NCBI RefSeq assembly: GCF_000735585.1
Contig: NZ_JNNO01000014.1
Span: 1-64,000 of the forward strand
Source of the DNA: Devosia sp. LC5
GTDB taxonomy: Bacteria > Pseudomonadota > Alphaproteobacteria > Rhizobiales > Devosiaceae
Direction: 5' to 3'
Length of the DNA: 64,000 nt
Each line of letters opens with the position of its first letter. The stretch's first letter is position 1. Positions 53,101-62,222 of the stretch are shown here, piece by piece. The notes beneath the pieces are model-generated. The model worked only from the letters and a program-made list of their open reading frames with translations, made no database searches and was not told the DNA's origin. Position numbers and translations under genes: made by a program.

Positions 53101-53700
53101 ATGTCTGACCATCCTGGAAAAATCTCTCGTCGAACATTTATGCGCGGCACTGCCACGGTCGCGGCCGGTGTCGCGGTCATAGGAGCGCCCACCGAAGCCG
53201 GCGCACAGGATCTGGCGCCGAGCCGATTCAGTTCCTCCGTCACCGTGCGTTTCGAGATCAATGGGGTCGACCATGTTCTCGATGTTGAGCCGCGCACCAC
53301 TCTGCTCGATGCGGTGCGCGAGCGGCTGCAACTGACCGGGACGAAGAAGGGCTGCAACCGCGGCGAATGCGGGGCCTGCACAGTGCTGATGGATGACCGA
53401 AGGGTAAATTCCTGCCTCATCCTTGCCGCGTCGACCGACGGTCGGAAGATTACGACGATCGAAGGCCTGGCGGACGGACCGGTATTGCATCCCGTCCAGC
53501 AGGCCTTCATCGATCATGACGCTTTCCAGTGCGGCTTCTGCACCTCCGGCCAAATCATGTCGGCGGTCGGCTGCATCGCGGAAGGGCATGCGGGGTCCAA
53601 TGCCGAAATTCGCGAGTGGATGAGCGGCAACCTCTGTCGCTGCTCGGCCTATCCACAGATCGCTGCCGCGGTCGAAGCGGCTGCCGGGGAGATCGTCTGA
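53101..53700 (+). CDS. paoA: periplasmic aldehyde oxidoreductase, [2Fe-2S] subunit (PaoA type)
   Basis: The 199-residue protein has a twin-arginine signal (SRRTFMRGTATVAAG, residues about 9-23), which carries the folded complex to the periplasm. It has the two [2Fe-2S] clusters of the xanthine oxidase family: GCNRGECGACTVL...NSC (about 84-105) and QCGFCTSGQ...NLCRCSAYP (about 142-183). The TAT signal on the small subunit is diagnostic of PaoABC/YagTSR rather than cytoplasmic xanthine dehydrogenases. Its stop overlaps the next start by 1 nt. Confidence 0.9.
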   Translation: MSDHPGKISRRTFMRGTATVAAGVAVIGAPTEAGAQDLAPSRFSSSVTVRFEINGVDHVLDVEPRTTLLDAVRERLQLTGTKKGCNRGECGACTVLMDDRRVNSCLILAASTDGRKITTIEGLADGPVLHPVQQAFIDHDAFQCGFCTSGQIMSAVGCIAEGHAGSNAEIREWMSGNLCRCSAYPQIAAAVEAAAGEIV

Positions 53701-54683
53701 TGCGCAATTTCAGTTATGCCCAAGCAACGTCGCGCGCTGACGCGATCGCGCTACTGCAGCAACCCGAAACCATGTCCATCGCCGGCGGCACTGAACTGTT
53801 GAACTGGAAGCGGATCGGCATCGTTGAGCCGGCGCGGGTCGTCGACATCACAGGCATCCCAGACATGGAAGGCGTGGAAGCTCTGCCCAATGGCGGGGTG
53901 CGCATCGGCGCGCTGACCAAGCTCAACGACGTCGCGCAACATGCGCTTATCCGCGACGCCTACCCGGTCTTCTCCCAGGCGATACTCAAGGCTGCCTCGG
54001 CCCAGATCCGCAATCTGGCCACGATCGGCGGCAATCCGCTGCAGCGCGTGCGTTGCGCCTATTTTCGGGCGGAGGAACCCACACCCTGCAACAAGCGCGT
54101 CGCAGGGTCGGGCTGTTCGGCCGTTGCCGGGATCCATGACAAACACGCCATTTTTGGCTGGACCGAAGATTGCGTTGCGGTCCATCCAGCCGATCCTCCG
54201 GTGGCGCTTGCAGCGCTCGATGCCGCATACGTTATCGAGAATGCCAAGGGCGTCCGTCGTGTGCCGGTGCAGGACATCCATGTGATGCCGTCCGAGAATC
54301 CGGCGTGGCACAACATACTTGGCAACGGAGACCTCATCACCGCCATCGAGATCGGCGCGGCCGCAACGACCTCGGCCTATCTCAAAATCCGCGAACGCGA
54401 GAGCTTTGAATACGCCACGGTGTCGGCGGCCGTGGCCCTCGACCTCGACGGCGACGTCATCCGCCGCGCCCGGATCGCGCTGGGCTCGGTCGCCATGCGG
54501 CCGTGGCGGCTCAACGCCACGGAACAGCAATTGGTAGGACAGAGAATAGGCTCCTCCGAAGCAGTGGCTGCTGTGGACGCAGGATTCGTGGACGCACGGC
54601 CGCTTTCGTCAAATGCCTACAAAATTACCATCGCGCGCAATGCAACGCTGCGCGCCATTGAACTCGCAGCGAGGGCAGCATGA
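53700..54683 (+). CDS. paoB: periplasmic aldehyde oxidoreductase, FAD subunit (PaoB type)
   Basis: The 327-residue protein has the CO-dehydrogenase-flavoprotein fold with FAD-binding blocks SIAGGTELLNWKR (about 26-38) and TIGGNPLQRVRC (about 107-118). A cysteine group RVRCAYFR...PCNKR...GSGC (about 117-140) corresponds to the extra [4Fe-4S] cluster of PaoB. The C-terminal FAD-binding domain follows (YLKIRERESFEYATVSAAVAL). No signal of its own; it would be exported with PaoA. Overlaps paoA by 1 nt and paoC by 4 nt. Confidence 0.9.
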   Translation: MRNFSYAQATSRADAIALLQQPETMSIAGGTELLNWKRIGIVEPARVVDITGIPDMEGVEALPNGGVRIGALTKLNDVAQHALIRDAYPVFSQAILKAASAQIRNLATIGGNPLQRVRCAYFRAEEPTPCNKRVAGSGCSAVAGIHDKHAIFGWTEDCVAVHPADPPVALAALDAAYVIENAKGVRRVPVQDIHVMPSENPAWHNILGNGDLITAIEIGAAATTSAYLKIRERESFEYATVSAAVALDLDGDVIRRARIALGSVAMRPWRLNATEQQLVGQRIGSSEAVAAVDAGFVDARPLSSNAYKITIARNATLRAIELAARAA

Positions 54684-56872
54684 GCAATCTCGGAGAACCT
54701 GTCCCGCGCTCGGACGGGAAGATCAAGGTCAATGGCAGTGCACGGTTCGCCGCAGATCAGAGCCTGCCTGGGCAACTTCACGCCGTATTCGTGTCATCGA
54801 CGATACCTGCCGGCCGCGTCGCCAATATCGATACCGGACTGGCGCTCGGTCTTCCGGGTGTAGTCAGGGTGCTGGTGGCAGGCGACCTGCCACCGCTGCA
54901 CGCGGACTTCAACGAGACGATGGTCCCCCCGCTTGCGACGAAATCGATCCCGATGCAATCAGACGAGATTCTGCACGAGGGGCAACCAATCGCAATCGTG
55001 CTTGCTGAAACGCTGGAAGCCGCCGAGGCCGGTGCTCGTGCCGTGCGGGCAACCTATGCGCCAGCTCCGTACATCAATCCGGAGGCGGCGGCTCCGGACG
55101 CGGTCGATCCTGAGCGCGGGGGATATTCATATCTCGACGCGAGCGAATTTCTGAAAGGCGATCCCGAAGCAGCAATGACGTCGGCGGCCCATGTGGTTCA
55201 AGCTGAGTATGCCCAGCCGACTCGGCACGCCAATCCGATGGAGCCGTCGGCCATCCTCGCCAGTTGGTCGGGTGACAACCTGACGGTGTACGACTCGGTG
55301 CAACACCTCCCCGCTGTCCAGGCTAACCTGGCCGCAACCTTCGGACTCGAGCGGGCGGCGGTTCGCGTCATATCGCCCCATACGGGGGGCGGTTTCGGGG
55401 TCAAGGGTTACGTGTGGCCGCACGAGCTCCTTGCGGCCATGGCCGCAAGGGTGATGCGCCGTCCGGTCAAACTGGTGCTTACCCGCCGGGACATGTACGG
55501 AATGGTAGGAACCCAGCCGCGGGTGACCCAGGAAATCAGGCTAGGCGCCGATTCCACAGGCAAGCTGGTGAGCATGACCCATGTGGTCAGCAACGTCACC
55601 GGCCTGACCGAGGACTATATCGAGTTCGCCACGGTGCCCAGCCGCAGCTTCTACGCCTGCGACAATATCTCCAATCTTCAGCTTGTCCGACGCGGCAACA
55701 TGACCCTGCCGACCTATATGCGGTCTCCGGCTGAAGGTCCGGGATCCTGGGCGCTCGGGTCCGCCATGGATGAACTCGCCCGCGCGGTAGGCATGGACCC
55801 CATCGACCTGCGACTTGCCAGCTACGCGGAAGTCGATCCAGTGAGCGGTGATCCGTGGTCCTCAAAAAAGCTTCGCGAAGCTTATGCGCTGGGATCGGAG
55901 CGCTTTGGATGGCGATCTCGCCCAGCGGGCGGGACGCTAGACGGTCATTGGCGAATCGGCTGCGGCATGGCGGATTGCAGCCAGGGCGTCACCCGGTTCG
56001 GCTCAACGGTTCGCGTATTGCTGAAGGCCGATGGCACCGCCAGGTTCGAATCCAGCCTGTGCGATGTCGGTCAAGGACCGGCAACCATCTTCGCGCAGGT
56101 GGTCGGAGAAATCCTGGGCCTTTCGCCGGATCGCGTGCATGCGGTGACTGGCGACACCAATCTGCCTCCCGCAGGGCCAACCTATGGTTCCGCCACGACG
56201 ATCAGTACGGGGACGGCGCTGCACCAGGCTGCCACCGCGGTCAGGGACAGGCTCGCCCGCCTGTGCGGTTGGCCAGTGGCGGAGATCGCCATGCGCGGCG
56301 GCTCCATTGTTCGCGGCACGGAGTCGCGTACCATCGAAGCGGTGCTCAGCGAAGCAGGGGTGTCCGAACTTTCCGGGGACGGGGCGCTGGAAATCGAAAA
56401 CTATGCCGATGCGGGACTACCCGGTTTTCCGGCTCGGTCCTTTGGCGCCATTTTCGTTGAGGTAGGTGTCGACCCGGAACTGGGTCTGCTACGGCTGCGG
56501 CGTGCAACGGGCGCCTATAGCGTCGGACGCATCCTCAATGCAAGGACGGCGCGCTCGCAAATGATTGGCGGTATCGTCTGGGGCTGGGGCCAGGCGGCGA
56601 TGGAAGCCAGCCACTTCGAGCCCAGTCTTGGGCGGTGGCATGCCAAGGACCTGGCCAATGTGGTCCTGCCGGTCAATGCGGACATCCCACCTGAAATCGA
56701 TATCGCCTTCGTGGATGAGTTTGATCCCAATGCGGGCCCGCTGGGTGTGCGCAGTGTTGGAACCATGGCTGCTACCGGCGTAGCCGCAGCCGTCGCCAAC
56801 GCCGTTTATGATGCCATCGGCATTCGAGTGCGTGAGCTGCCGATTACCCCAGACAAGCTAGTTCAAGGGTAG
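54680..56872 (+). CDS. paoC: periplasmic aldehyde oxidoreductase, molybdenum subunit (PaoC type), catalytic Glu replaced
   Basis: The 730-residue large subunit has the expected blocks: HANPMEPSA, PHTGGGFGVKGYVWPHE (molybdopterin contact), MRSPAEGPGSWALGSAMDELA, VGQGPATIFAQVVGEILG and a C-terminal TGVAAAVANAVYDAIGIRVRELPITPDKL. In this family the segment just before that reads GVGE, the Glu being the catalytic base (Glu692 in E. coli PaoC). Here it reads SVGT, with Thr at about residue 695. The rest of the frame is intact. The enzyme may have lost hydroxylase activity or use another base. Confidence 0.88.
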   Translation: MSNLGEPVPRSDGKIKVNGSARFAADQSLPGQLHAVFVSSTIPAGRVANIDTGLALGLPGVVRVLVAGDLPPLHADFNETMVPPLATKSIPMQSDEILHEGQPIAIVLAETLEAAEAGARAVRATYAPAPYINPEAAAPDAVDPERGGYSYLDASEFLKGDPEAAMTSAAHVVQAEYAQPTRHANPMEPSAILASWSGDNLTVYDSVQHLPAVQANLAATFGLERAAVRVISPHTGGGFGVKGYVWPHELLAAMAARVMRRPVKLVLTRRDMYGMVGTQPRVTQEIRLGADSTGKLVSMTHVVSNVTGLTEDYIEFATVPSRSFYACDNISNLQLVRRGNMTLPTYMRSPAEGPGSWALGSAMDELARAVGMDPIDLRLASYAEVDPVSGDPWSSKKLREAYALGSERFGWRSRPAGGTLDGHWRIGCGMADCSQGVTRFGSTVRVLLKADGTARFESSLCDVGQGPATIFAQVVGEILGLSPDRVHAVTGDTNLPPAGPTYGSATTISTGTALHQAATAVRDRLARLCGWPVAEIAMRGGSIVRGTESRTIEAVLSEAGVSELSGDGALEIENYADAGLPGFPARSFGAIFVEVGVDPELGLLRLRRATGAYSVGRILNARTARSQMIGGIVWGWGQAAMEASHFEPSLGRWHAKDLANVVLPVNADIPPEIDIAFVDEFDPNAGPLGVRSVGTMAATGVAAAVANAVYDAIGIRVRELPITPDKLVQG

Positions 56873-56962
56873 ATTGGGCGCTGACTGAAAGGAAAAGCAG
56901 GTTGCGCGAGGCCGGCGCCAGGTAGCCTCGGCCAACAGCGCAAAGCACGAATGAATGATTGT

Positions 56963-57943
56963 TCAGTGGGTAGTTGCCTCGCCCACGGCTTCCTTCACCT
57001 TGCCCGACAAGAGCTGGTTATTTACGAAGGGAATCTCCTCGGCACGGCCATACTGCCGGGGCGTGCATCCCATCATGCGCTTAAACGCCGTGCTGAAGGC
57101 GCTTTCCGATTCATAGCCGAGCGAGAGCGCGATGGTGGAAATTGGCTCGCTCGAGTTGAGCAAGCGATCACCGGCCAGCAGCATGCGCCAACGCGCGAGA
57201 TACTCCATTGGTGTCTCTGCGGTCACCTCCTTAAAGCGAAGCGCGAAATTCGAACGCGACATGCCGGAATGGGATGCCAGGTCTTGCAATGTCCAGCGCC
57301 GCGAGGGGTTGGCGTGAATGGCATTGATGGCAAGTCGCAACTGTTCGTCGGCAAGGGCGTTGAACCAACCCACGCCAGGTCCGGGACCATCAGCCAGATG
57401 CAGCCGCAGCGCCTGCACCAACATCATGTGCGCCAGGTGCTGTGCGACTAGGAAGCCACCGGGTTGGCCGTCGCTCAACTCCTGCATCATCCGTTCAACG
57501 CAGAAGCGGAGCGCGGCTTGTTCGGTCTTGTTCTGCAGATGAATGATTGGCGGCAGCATGCCGAGGAGCATGGAAGAGTTGCGTCCACTCACGGCGAACC
57601 GACTTCCTGCCAGGAATAGGCTGCCCCCACCGTTGTGAGTCACGACGCCACCATTAGCGGGAGGCGGAAAAATGCTTCCGGCGTCGATCGGCGATAGCTT
57701 CATATTGCTAGCCAGGAGGAAAGGCCGGCCGGTGGGCAGGACGAAACAGTCACCTGCATTCAGCCGTACCGGATTCGCAACGTCCTCCACTGAAAGCCAG
57801 CAGGTCCCCGAGATCACTGCGTAACACTTGATGCGGTCCTTCTGGTTGGAGAACTGGATCGCCCAGTCCCCGCCGGCATTGAAGCCCGCCGATACATAGC
57901 TCTTGGGTTTTAGCAAAGCGAGGAGATCTGAGAGCGGATCCAT
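56963..57943 (-). CDS. AraC-family transcriptional regulator with cupin-type sensor domain
   Basis: The 326-residue protein has an N-terminal cupin_6-like domain (WAIQFSNQKDRIKCYAVISGTCWLSVEDVANPVRLNAGDCFVLPTGRPFLL) and a C-terminal AraC DNA-binding domain with two helix-turn-helices (WTLQDLASHSGMSRSNFALRF and PISTIALSLGYESESAFSTAFKRMMGCTPRQY). The ATG at 57943 has ggaag 5 nt upstream; a longer frame to 58045 is not supported. It is convergent with paoC and divergent from the small envelope genes, and probably controls one of the two oxidoreductase clusters. Confidence 0.88.
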   Translation of the reverse strand: MDPLSDLLALLKPKSYVSAGFNAGGDWAIQFSNQKDRIKCYAVISGTCWLSVEDVANPVRLNAGDCFVLPTGRPFLLASNMKLSPIDAGSIFPPPANGGVVTHNGGGSLFLAGSRFAVSGRNSSMLLGMLPPIIHLQNKTEQAALRFCVERMMQELSDGQPGGFLVAQHLAHMMLVQALRLHLADGPGPGVGWFNALADEQLRLAINAIHANPSRRWTLQDLASHSGMSRSNFALRFKEVTAETPMEYLARWRMLLAGDRLLNSSEPISTIALSLGYESESAFSTAFKRMMGCTPRQYGRAEEIPFVNNQLLSGKVKEAVGEATTH

Positions 57944-58286
57944 TGGTCTTCCAGTCGATGGTAAGCATGCAGGTGTTGCAGTGAAACTGTGGCCATTTTC
58001 CATTGATCTTCGAGCACGTCCAAGTCCTGGTTCGTCGCCGGGCATTCACCTGTTCGCGAGCACCGCGGGATCGTGACTCAGGCTCCGCTCCTTGCCGTCC
58101 GCAAACTCAGTATTTCGGGACGATAGAAAAGGAACTTCGGACGTCAAAGCATAGCTCCGGTATCGGGAGCGCCCTATCATCCATGCACGACAGAAGCAGA
58201 CTGGCGTGGGAAACACCCGACGACAATCGGTGTCAGCGGCCACGCTCGGTCTCGCCGGAAGCAATAGAGAGCATGGAGATTGCGAG

Positions 58287-58754
58287 ATGAAATTTGGTCC
58301 AAAGCGAATTTTTCTGGCACTAAGTTTGATAGGACTGACAGGGAGTGCGGTCCTCGCCCACCACGGCATTTCGGGAAGCTATGATACGAGCGCGCCCATC
58401 GTGCTCATAGGAACAGTGACACAGGCGACATTCTCTCCCCCCCATCCAGTCATCTCCTTGCGGGTCGAGGGAACGGAGGTTTCTGATCTGGCGGTGGATC
58501 GCCCCGATGAATTCAACGGCCCTTTCACAGTGCGCGCAGAGGATGTCGGTACGGTGCAGGAGGTCGAGTTTTCGCCGGTCTCAATGTTTTATGACTTGCG
58601 CGATGACATCGAGGTCGGCGACAGCGTGGTCATCCTCGCGTTGCGAAACTGTCTGGCCCCCAATGAGCTGCGCAGTTCCTGGATTCAGCTTCCGGACGGA
58701 CAGGTCCATTCCTATACCGGGGGCCTGCATGAAAAAGTCGACGGATGCAGCTAG
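58287..58754 (+). CDS. DUF6152-type small secreted protein
   Basis: The 155-residue protein has a signal peptide (RIFLALSLIGLTGSAVLAHHG, cleavage likely after VLA). The mature N-terminus has the HHG...Y motif and VLIGTVTQATFSPPHPVISLRV, which fits the DUF6152 family of periplasmic proteins often found beside molybdenum hydroxylase and cytochrome genes. The function of the family is unknown. The ATG at 58287 is chosen because it begins a typical signal peptide. It overlaps the next gene by 10 nt. Confidence 0.7.
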   Translation: MKFGPKRIFLALSLIGLTGSAVLAHHGISGSYDTSAPIVLIGTVTQATFSPPHPVISLRVEGTEVSDLAVDRPDEFNGPFTVRAEDVGTVQEVEFSPVSMFYDLRDDIEVGDSVVILALRNCLAPNELRSSWIQLPDGQVHSYTGGLHEKVDGCS

Positions 58755-59218
58755 TGGAAATCCTCAGCTGGATCGAGGGCTCCGCCCTTGCCCGGTTCAT
58801 TGCGATGGCGCCGCTAGTTTATCCGACTGTGTCGGCGCTTCATATCCTGGGTATAGCCTTGGCCTTTGGATCGATCGTCCCGGTGGATCTGCGGCTCCTC
58901 AAGGTGTTCGGCCCGCAATTCGACGCCGTGCTGCCGTTTCTGGTCCGGTCGGCCTTGTTCGGTTTCGCACTTGCCGCATCTACTGGGGTGTTGCTCGCGT
59001 CCATCCGCATCGCCGACTATCTCGGCAATCCGGCCTTCCTCGCCAAGATGGCGCTGCTGATTGCTGCAGGAACCAATGCCGCGCTCCTGCGCCGTCTGTC
59101 TGATCACCGGGATGTGGTTCGCATGGTCGGCTCGCTGGTCGGGCGATTTGCCGCGATGACATCGTTGTCGCTTTGGATTTGTGCGGTGCTTGCAGGCCGA
59201 TGGATTGCCTTCGTCTGA
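58745..59218 (+). CDS. DUF6644-type integral membrane protein
   Basis: The 157-residue protein has four hydrophobic helices: SALHILGIALAFGSIVPVDLRLL, LFGFALAASTGVLLASI, AFLAKMALLIAAGTNAALL and FAAMTSLSLWICAVLAG. The ALHILGIALxxGS...DLRLL signature is typical of a family (DUF6644-like) of small membrane proteins that go with DUF6152 proteins; histidine in the first helix may bind a haem. It is translationally coupled to the secreted protein before it. Confidence 0.7.
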   Translation: MQLVEILSWIEGSALARFIAMAPLVYPTVSALHILGIALAFGSIVPVDLRLLKVFGPQFDAVLPFLVRSALFGFALAASTGVLLASIRIADYLGNPAFLAKMALLIAAGTNAALLRRLSDHRDVVRMVGSLVGRFAAMTSLSLWICAVLAGRWIAFV

Positions 59219-59479
59219 AGGCAGACTGGCCCGGTTTTCCGCAGCGATGGGCAATAGCGGCTGCTTCTCGGTCGACAAACACGCGCGCTGAGATGTCGGG
59301 CCGCCCCGCCGTCACTCGGCGCGCGGCGACTGGCGCCATCATCGCTTGGATGACCGCCAGGGCGTTATCGAGCTCACGGCGGCGCTGCTACGAGGCCATG
59401 GTGCTGGTGCTTAATTATCAGCGGGTGACGGCCGGCAAGGGGGGCTGAGACCTATGGACGAACCGGCCATCGTCGTCTG

Positions 59480-60289
59480 TCACATCAGCCCTTCTTGCTG
59501 GGCTTGATAAACGGTTCTCACGCTGGACCGAAAGCCGAGGCTGCGAGCAAGCGAAGCGTCGACGTGCAGATACCAGGGATTTGCGAGAGGCTCGGAACTC
59601 GGCTCGATTCTCGCATCCAGCAAGCCCGTAAGCTCGTAGACGGACGTCGGTGCCTCGTCCGCAACATTGACAACATGCCCATCGAACACTCCGTCCAGCG
59701 CCAGTTTCAGCGCGGTAGCGATGTCGCGGTGATGTATCGTGCTCATTCGTTGAGCCGGATGCCAGTTGCCGACATATTGGGGAAGCGAATCCAGATGTCC
59801 GTCGCCATCGCCGTACACAAACGGGAACCGGATGATGGACCAGTTCAGGCCGCTTTCGCGCAGTTCTTTTTCTGCCGCCACCTTGCTCGCCGGATAGGCT
59901 TGCTTCGGATCGACCGGATCCTCCTCCCGTCCGGGATGCGGATTGTCGATGTTATAGACATGGCTGGTACTCGACATGATGAAGCGCGCATCAGGGGCAT
60001 TCGCTTTGACGGCAGCGATCAAATTGCGCGTGCCCTCCAGGTTGCTCTTCCAGATGAGGTCCGTATCCTGAGTGCGAAAGACGGCCGCCAGGTGCACGAC
60101 CGTTGAAACACCGCGGACGGCATTCGGAAGCGTTAAAGGATCGAGAATGTCGCCGGTCACGGCCGCTGCCCCCAGCGGAGAAGGTTTCCCGGCCCGCAGC
60201 AGCACCCGGCAGGAAAGACCCGCTTCAACCAGCCGTGGCACAAGGCGCTCGCCTACTAGGCCAGTTGCTCCGGTTATCAGGATCGTCAT
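59480..60289 (-). CDS. NAD(P)-dependent epimerase/dehydratase family protein
   Basis: The 269-residue extended SDR has the dinucleotide motif GATGLVG (residues 7-13), the STSHV active-site serine region and YPASK (about residues 132-136). Substrate pocket residues suggest a sugar-nucleotide or quinone/carbonyl reductase role, not determined. The gene is 3 nt downstream of the MarR gene on the same strand, so the two form an operon, with Shine-Dalgarno aaagga before its start. Confidence 0.88.
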   Translation of the reverse strand: MTILITGATGLVGERLVPRLVEAGLSCRVLLRAGKPSPLGAAAVTGDILDPLTLPNAVRGVSTVVHLAAVFRTQDTDLIWKSNLEGTRNLIAAVKANAPDARFIMSSTSHVYNIDNPHPGREEDPVDPKQAYPASKVAAEKELRESGLNWSIIRFPFVYGDGDGHLDSLPQYVGNWHPAQRMSTIHHRDIATALKLALDGVFDGHVVNVADEAPTSVYELTGLLDARIEPSSEPLANPWYLHVDASLARSLGFRSSVRTVYQAQQEGLM

Positions 60290-60292
60290 GAC

Positions 60293-60742
60293 TTATTCCT
60301 TTCGCAAAAAATTTTGCAGTCGTTCGGTGGCGGATTGCAGGACACGGATTGTCGTAGCCAGGTCGACCTCGTCGACGCCGCCAAAAGCAGTTTCGTGAAT
60401 GAAGGAAAGATCGGGGAGTTCGCGCCACAGGGTTTCCCCGGCGGTTGTCAACGTCAGAAGACGCTGGCGCTGATCTTCTCCGCTTGAGCTCTGATCGATC
60501 AGGTTCTTGCGAACTAGAGTGGTCACAATCCCGCTCAACGTCGCCCGTTCGAGTTCAAGGGCTCGCCCCAGGTCGCGTTGAACGGTCGGACCGAAGTTCG
60601 TCAGATGCCAGAGAACATACCATTGCGTCGAACCCAAATCGTAGGGTCGCAGGGTCGCGTCCATCAGGGCACGGCCTGCGAAATAACATCGTTTCGCCCA
60701 CGCCCCCACGGTTAGATGCGCGGCGTCACTCTGTTCATCCAA
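60293..60742 (-). CDS. MarR-family transcriptional regulator
   Basis: The 149-residue protein has the winged helix TVQRDLGRALELERATLSGIVTTLVRKNLIDQSSSGEDQRQRLLTLT, with the DxRxR-like wing (EDQRQR), and dimerisation helices at each end. The start is TTG at 60742, supported by gagga 7 nt upstream; no in-frame ATG is near. It likely represses its own operon with the SDR gene by way of the palindrome at 60764-60781, responding to a phenolic or oxidant ligand. Confidence 0.88.
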   Translation of the reverse strand: MDEQSDAAHLTVGAWAKRCYFAGRALMDATLRPYDLGSTQWYVLWHLTNFGPTVQRDLGRALELERATLSGIVTTLVRKNLIDQSSSGEDQRQRLLTLTTAGETLWRELPDLSFIHETAFGGVDEVDLATTIRVLQSATERLQNFLRKE

Positions 60743-61062
60743 AGGTCAGTCCTCCATCAATTTGTTTGCTAGCTTGCAAACATTGAAAGGTAGCGAACGA
60801 ATTGTCAAGCCTGCGTCGCGACGACGCCCGGCGGCACTTCGCGAACAGGTTTGTCCTTTGTTCAGGGGCGGCCGCTTCATGTTCCCCATTGATGATCTGT
60901 GCGGGCTCTCCCCTTCGATGGCAGCACCGAGAGGTGACCGCAGTTGCAAAGCCGTAAGGCGGTGCGGTCCGGAGGATCGGGCAAGTTTTTTGTAGGATTG
61001 GCCGTTTCGGTTCAAACCGAGGGCACCTAACCTCGAGGCTTAGCCATGTCGCCGGGGCCCTG
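60743..61062. other. divergent control region, MarR gene / molybdenum hydroxylase 2
   Basis: This 320-bp region lies between the leftward MarR gene and the rightward [2Fe-2S] subunit gene. It holds the MarR operator near its left end. Other short frames in it have no support. Confidence 0.55.
60764..60781. promoter_or_regulatory. MarR operator
   Basis: gtttgc-tagctt-gcaaac is a perfect 6-bp inverted repeat with a 6-bp, itself partly palindromic, spacer. It lies 22 bp upstream of the MarR start, the standard place for MarR autoregulation; its effect on the rightward oxidoreductase genes about 280 bp away is unclear. Confidence 0.7.
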
Positions 61063-61530
61063 ATGTATACGATCTCAGTCAATAACCAGACTTACGACGT
61101 CGATGAGGATGGCCAGACACCGTTGCTCTGGGTATTGCGCGACATCTTGAAGATGACCGGGACCAAATATGGTTGTGGCATCGCCCAATGCGGCGCGTGC
61201 ACCATCCATGTCGATGATCAGCCCATGCGCTCTTGCACGCTTCCGTTGGAAGTTGCGTCGTCCTACCGGATCACCACAATTGAGGCGGTGGAAGGAACCG
61301 AGGTCGAAGCAGTCCGGGCCGCCTGGGTCGCGCGCGATGTGCCGCAATGCGGGTTCTGCCAGTCCGGTCAGATCATGAGTGCGGTCGCACTGCTTCGCAC
61401 TATCCCCTCCCCGAGCGACAGTGACATCGATACCGCCATGAGCGGCAACATCTGCCGCTGCGCGACCTATAATCGCATCCGCGCCGCCATCCATGATGCC
61501 GCCGGAACGCTGAAAGGAGCGGCGGAATGA
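61063..61530 (+). CDS. [2Fe-2S] subunit of an isoquinoline-1-oxidoreductase-type molybdenum hydroxylase (IorA-like)
   Basis: The 155-residue protein has two [2Fe-2S] clusters: GCGIAQCGACTIH...MRSC (about residues 42-64) and QCGFCQSGQ...NICRCATYN (about 100-138). No signal peptide is present, so export of the complex would depend on the large subunit's twin-arginine region. The sequence fits the IorA/'(2Fe-2S)-binding protein' small subunit that pairs with a large IorB-type subunit and no FAD subunit. It overlaps the cytochrome gene by 4 nt. Confidence 0.9.
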   Translation: MYTISVNNQTYDVDEDGQTPLLWVLRDILKMTGTKYGCGIAQCGACTIHVDDQPMRSCTLPLEVASSYRITTIEAVEGTEVEAVRAAWVARDVPQCGFCQSGQIMSAVALLRTIPSPSDSDIDTAMSGNICRCATYNRIRAAIHDAAGTLKGAAE

Positions 61531-62222
61531 GCCCGTCGGGACCCGCCGAGCCACGGCGGCGACGCTTCGGCATCGGGTTTTTCTTCCGGACGCTCGGCTT
61601 GATATTTGTAGTGGTCGTCATTCTTGGCCTGGTCTATCTGCTCTATCCGCGCCCGATGTTGCAGTCTGAGCCCATTGAGGCGCCCCAGGCAGCCGCGCAG
61701 GTCGACCACCTTCGACCGGTCTCCGACTTCGACAACATTGCCGATCTGCGAGCGCGATCGGTGGCCCTGTTCGAGGAGGCCGGTCGCGTGATCCAGAATC
61801 CGCGCTGCATGAACTGCCATCCGCGTTCAGATCGCCCCACGCAGACCGATGCCGTGCGTGCGCATACGCCATGGGTGTCCCGCGGCTTCGATGGTGGTGG
61901 CGAGCCGACCATGCGCTGCTCGACATGCCACCAAAACGAAAACATCGAGGCATCCGGCGTGCCGGGCAACCCATTGTGGCATCTGGCGCCGATCGAGATG
62001 GCCTGGCAGGGCAAAACGCTCGGCGAAATTTGCGAGCAACTCCTTGATCCAGCACGTTCCGGCATGAGCCGCGAAGAGCTGCTTCACCATATGGCCGAGG
62101 ACGAGCTCGTCGGTTGGGCCTGGAACCCTGGTGGGGATCGAACGCCCGCGCCAGGTACCCAGCAAGAGTTCGGCGCGATTATCGCGGCGTGGCTCGACAC
62201 AGGTGGAGCATGCCCCCAATGA
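61527..62222 (+). CDS. membrane-anchored c-type cytochrome, electron partner of the IorAB-type enzyme
   Basis: The 231-residue protein has an N-terminal membrane anchor (RTLGLIFVVVVILGLVYLLYP, residues about 21-41) and two haem-c sites, CMNCH (about residue 94) and CSTCH (about 131), with further candidate axial histidines and methionines. It would accept electrons from the molybdenum enzyme in the periplasm and pass them to the respiratory chain, replacing an FAD subunit. Overlaps both neighbours by 4 nt, consistent with one operon. Confidence 0.85.
   Translation: MSPSGPAEPRRRRFGIGFFFRTLGLIFVVVVILGLVYLLYPRPMLQSEPIEAPQAAAQVDHLRPVSDFDNIADLRARSVALFEEAGRVIQNPRCMNCHPRSDRPTQTDAVRAHTPWVSRGFDGGGEPTMRCSTCHQNENIEASGVPGNPLWHLAPIEMAWQGKTLGEICEQLLDPARSGMSREELLHHMAEDELVGWAWNPGGDRTPAPGTQQEFGAIIAAWLDTGGACPQ

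Noticed and set aside
56963..57451. Plus-strand frames opposite the AraC gene
   Set aside because: Shadow of the AraC coding strand, which has two clear helix-turn-helix motifs.
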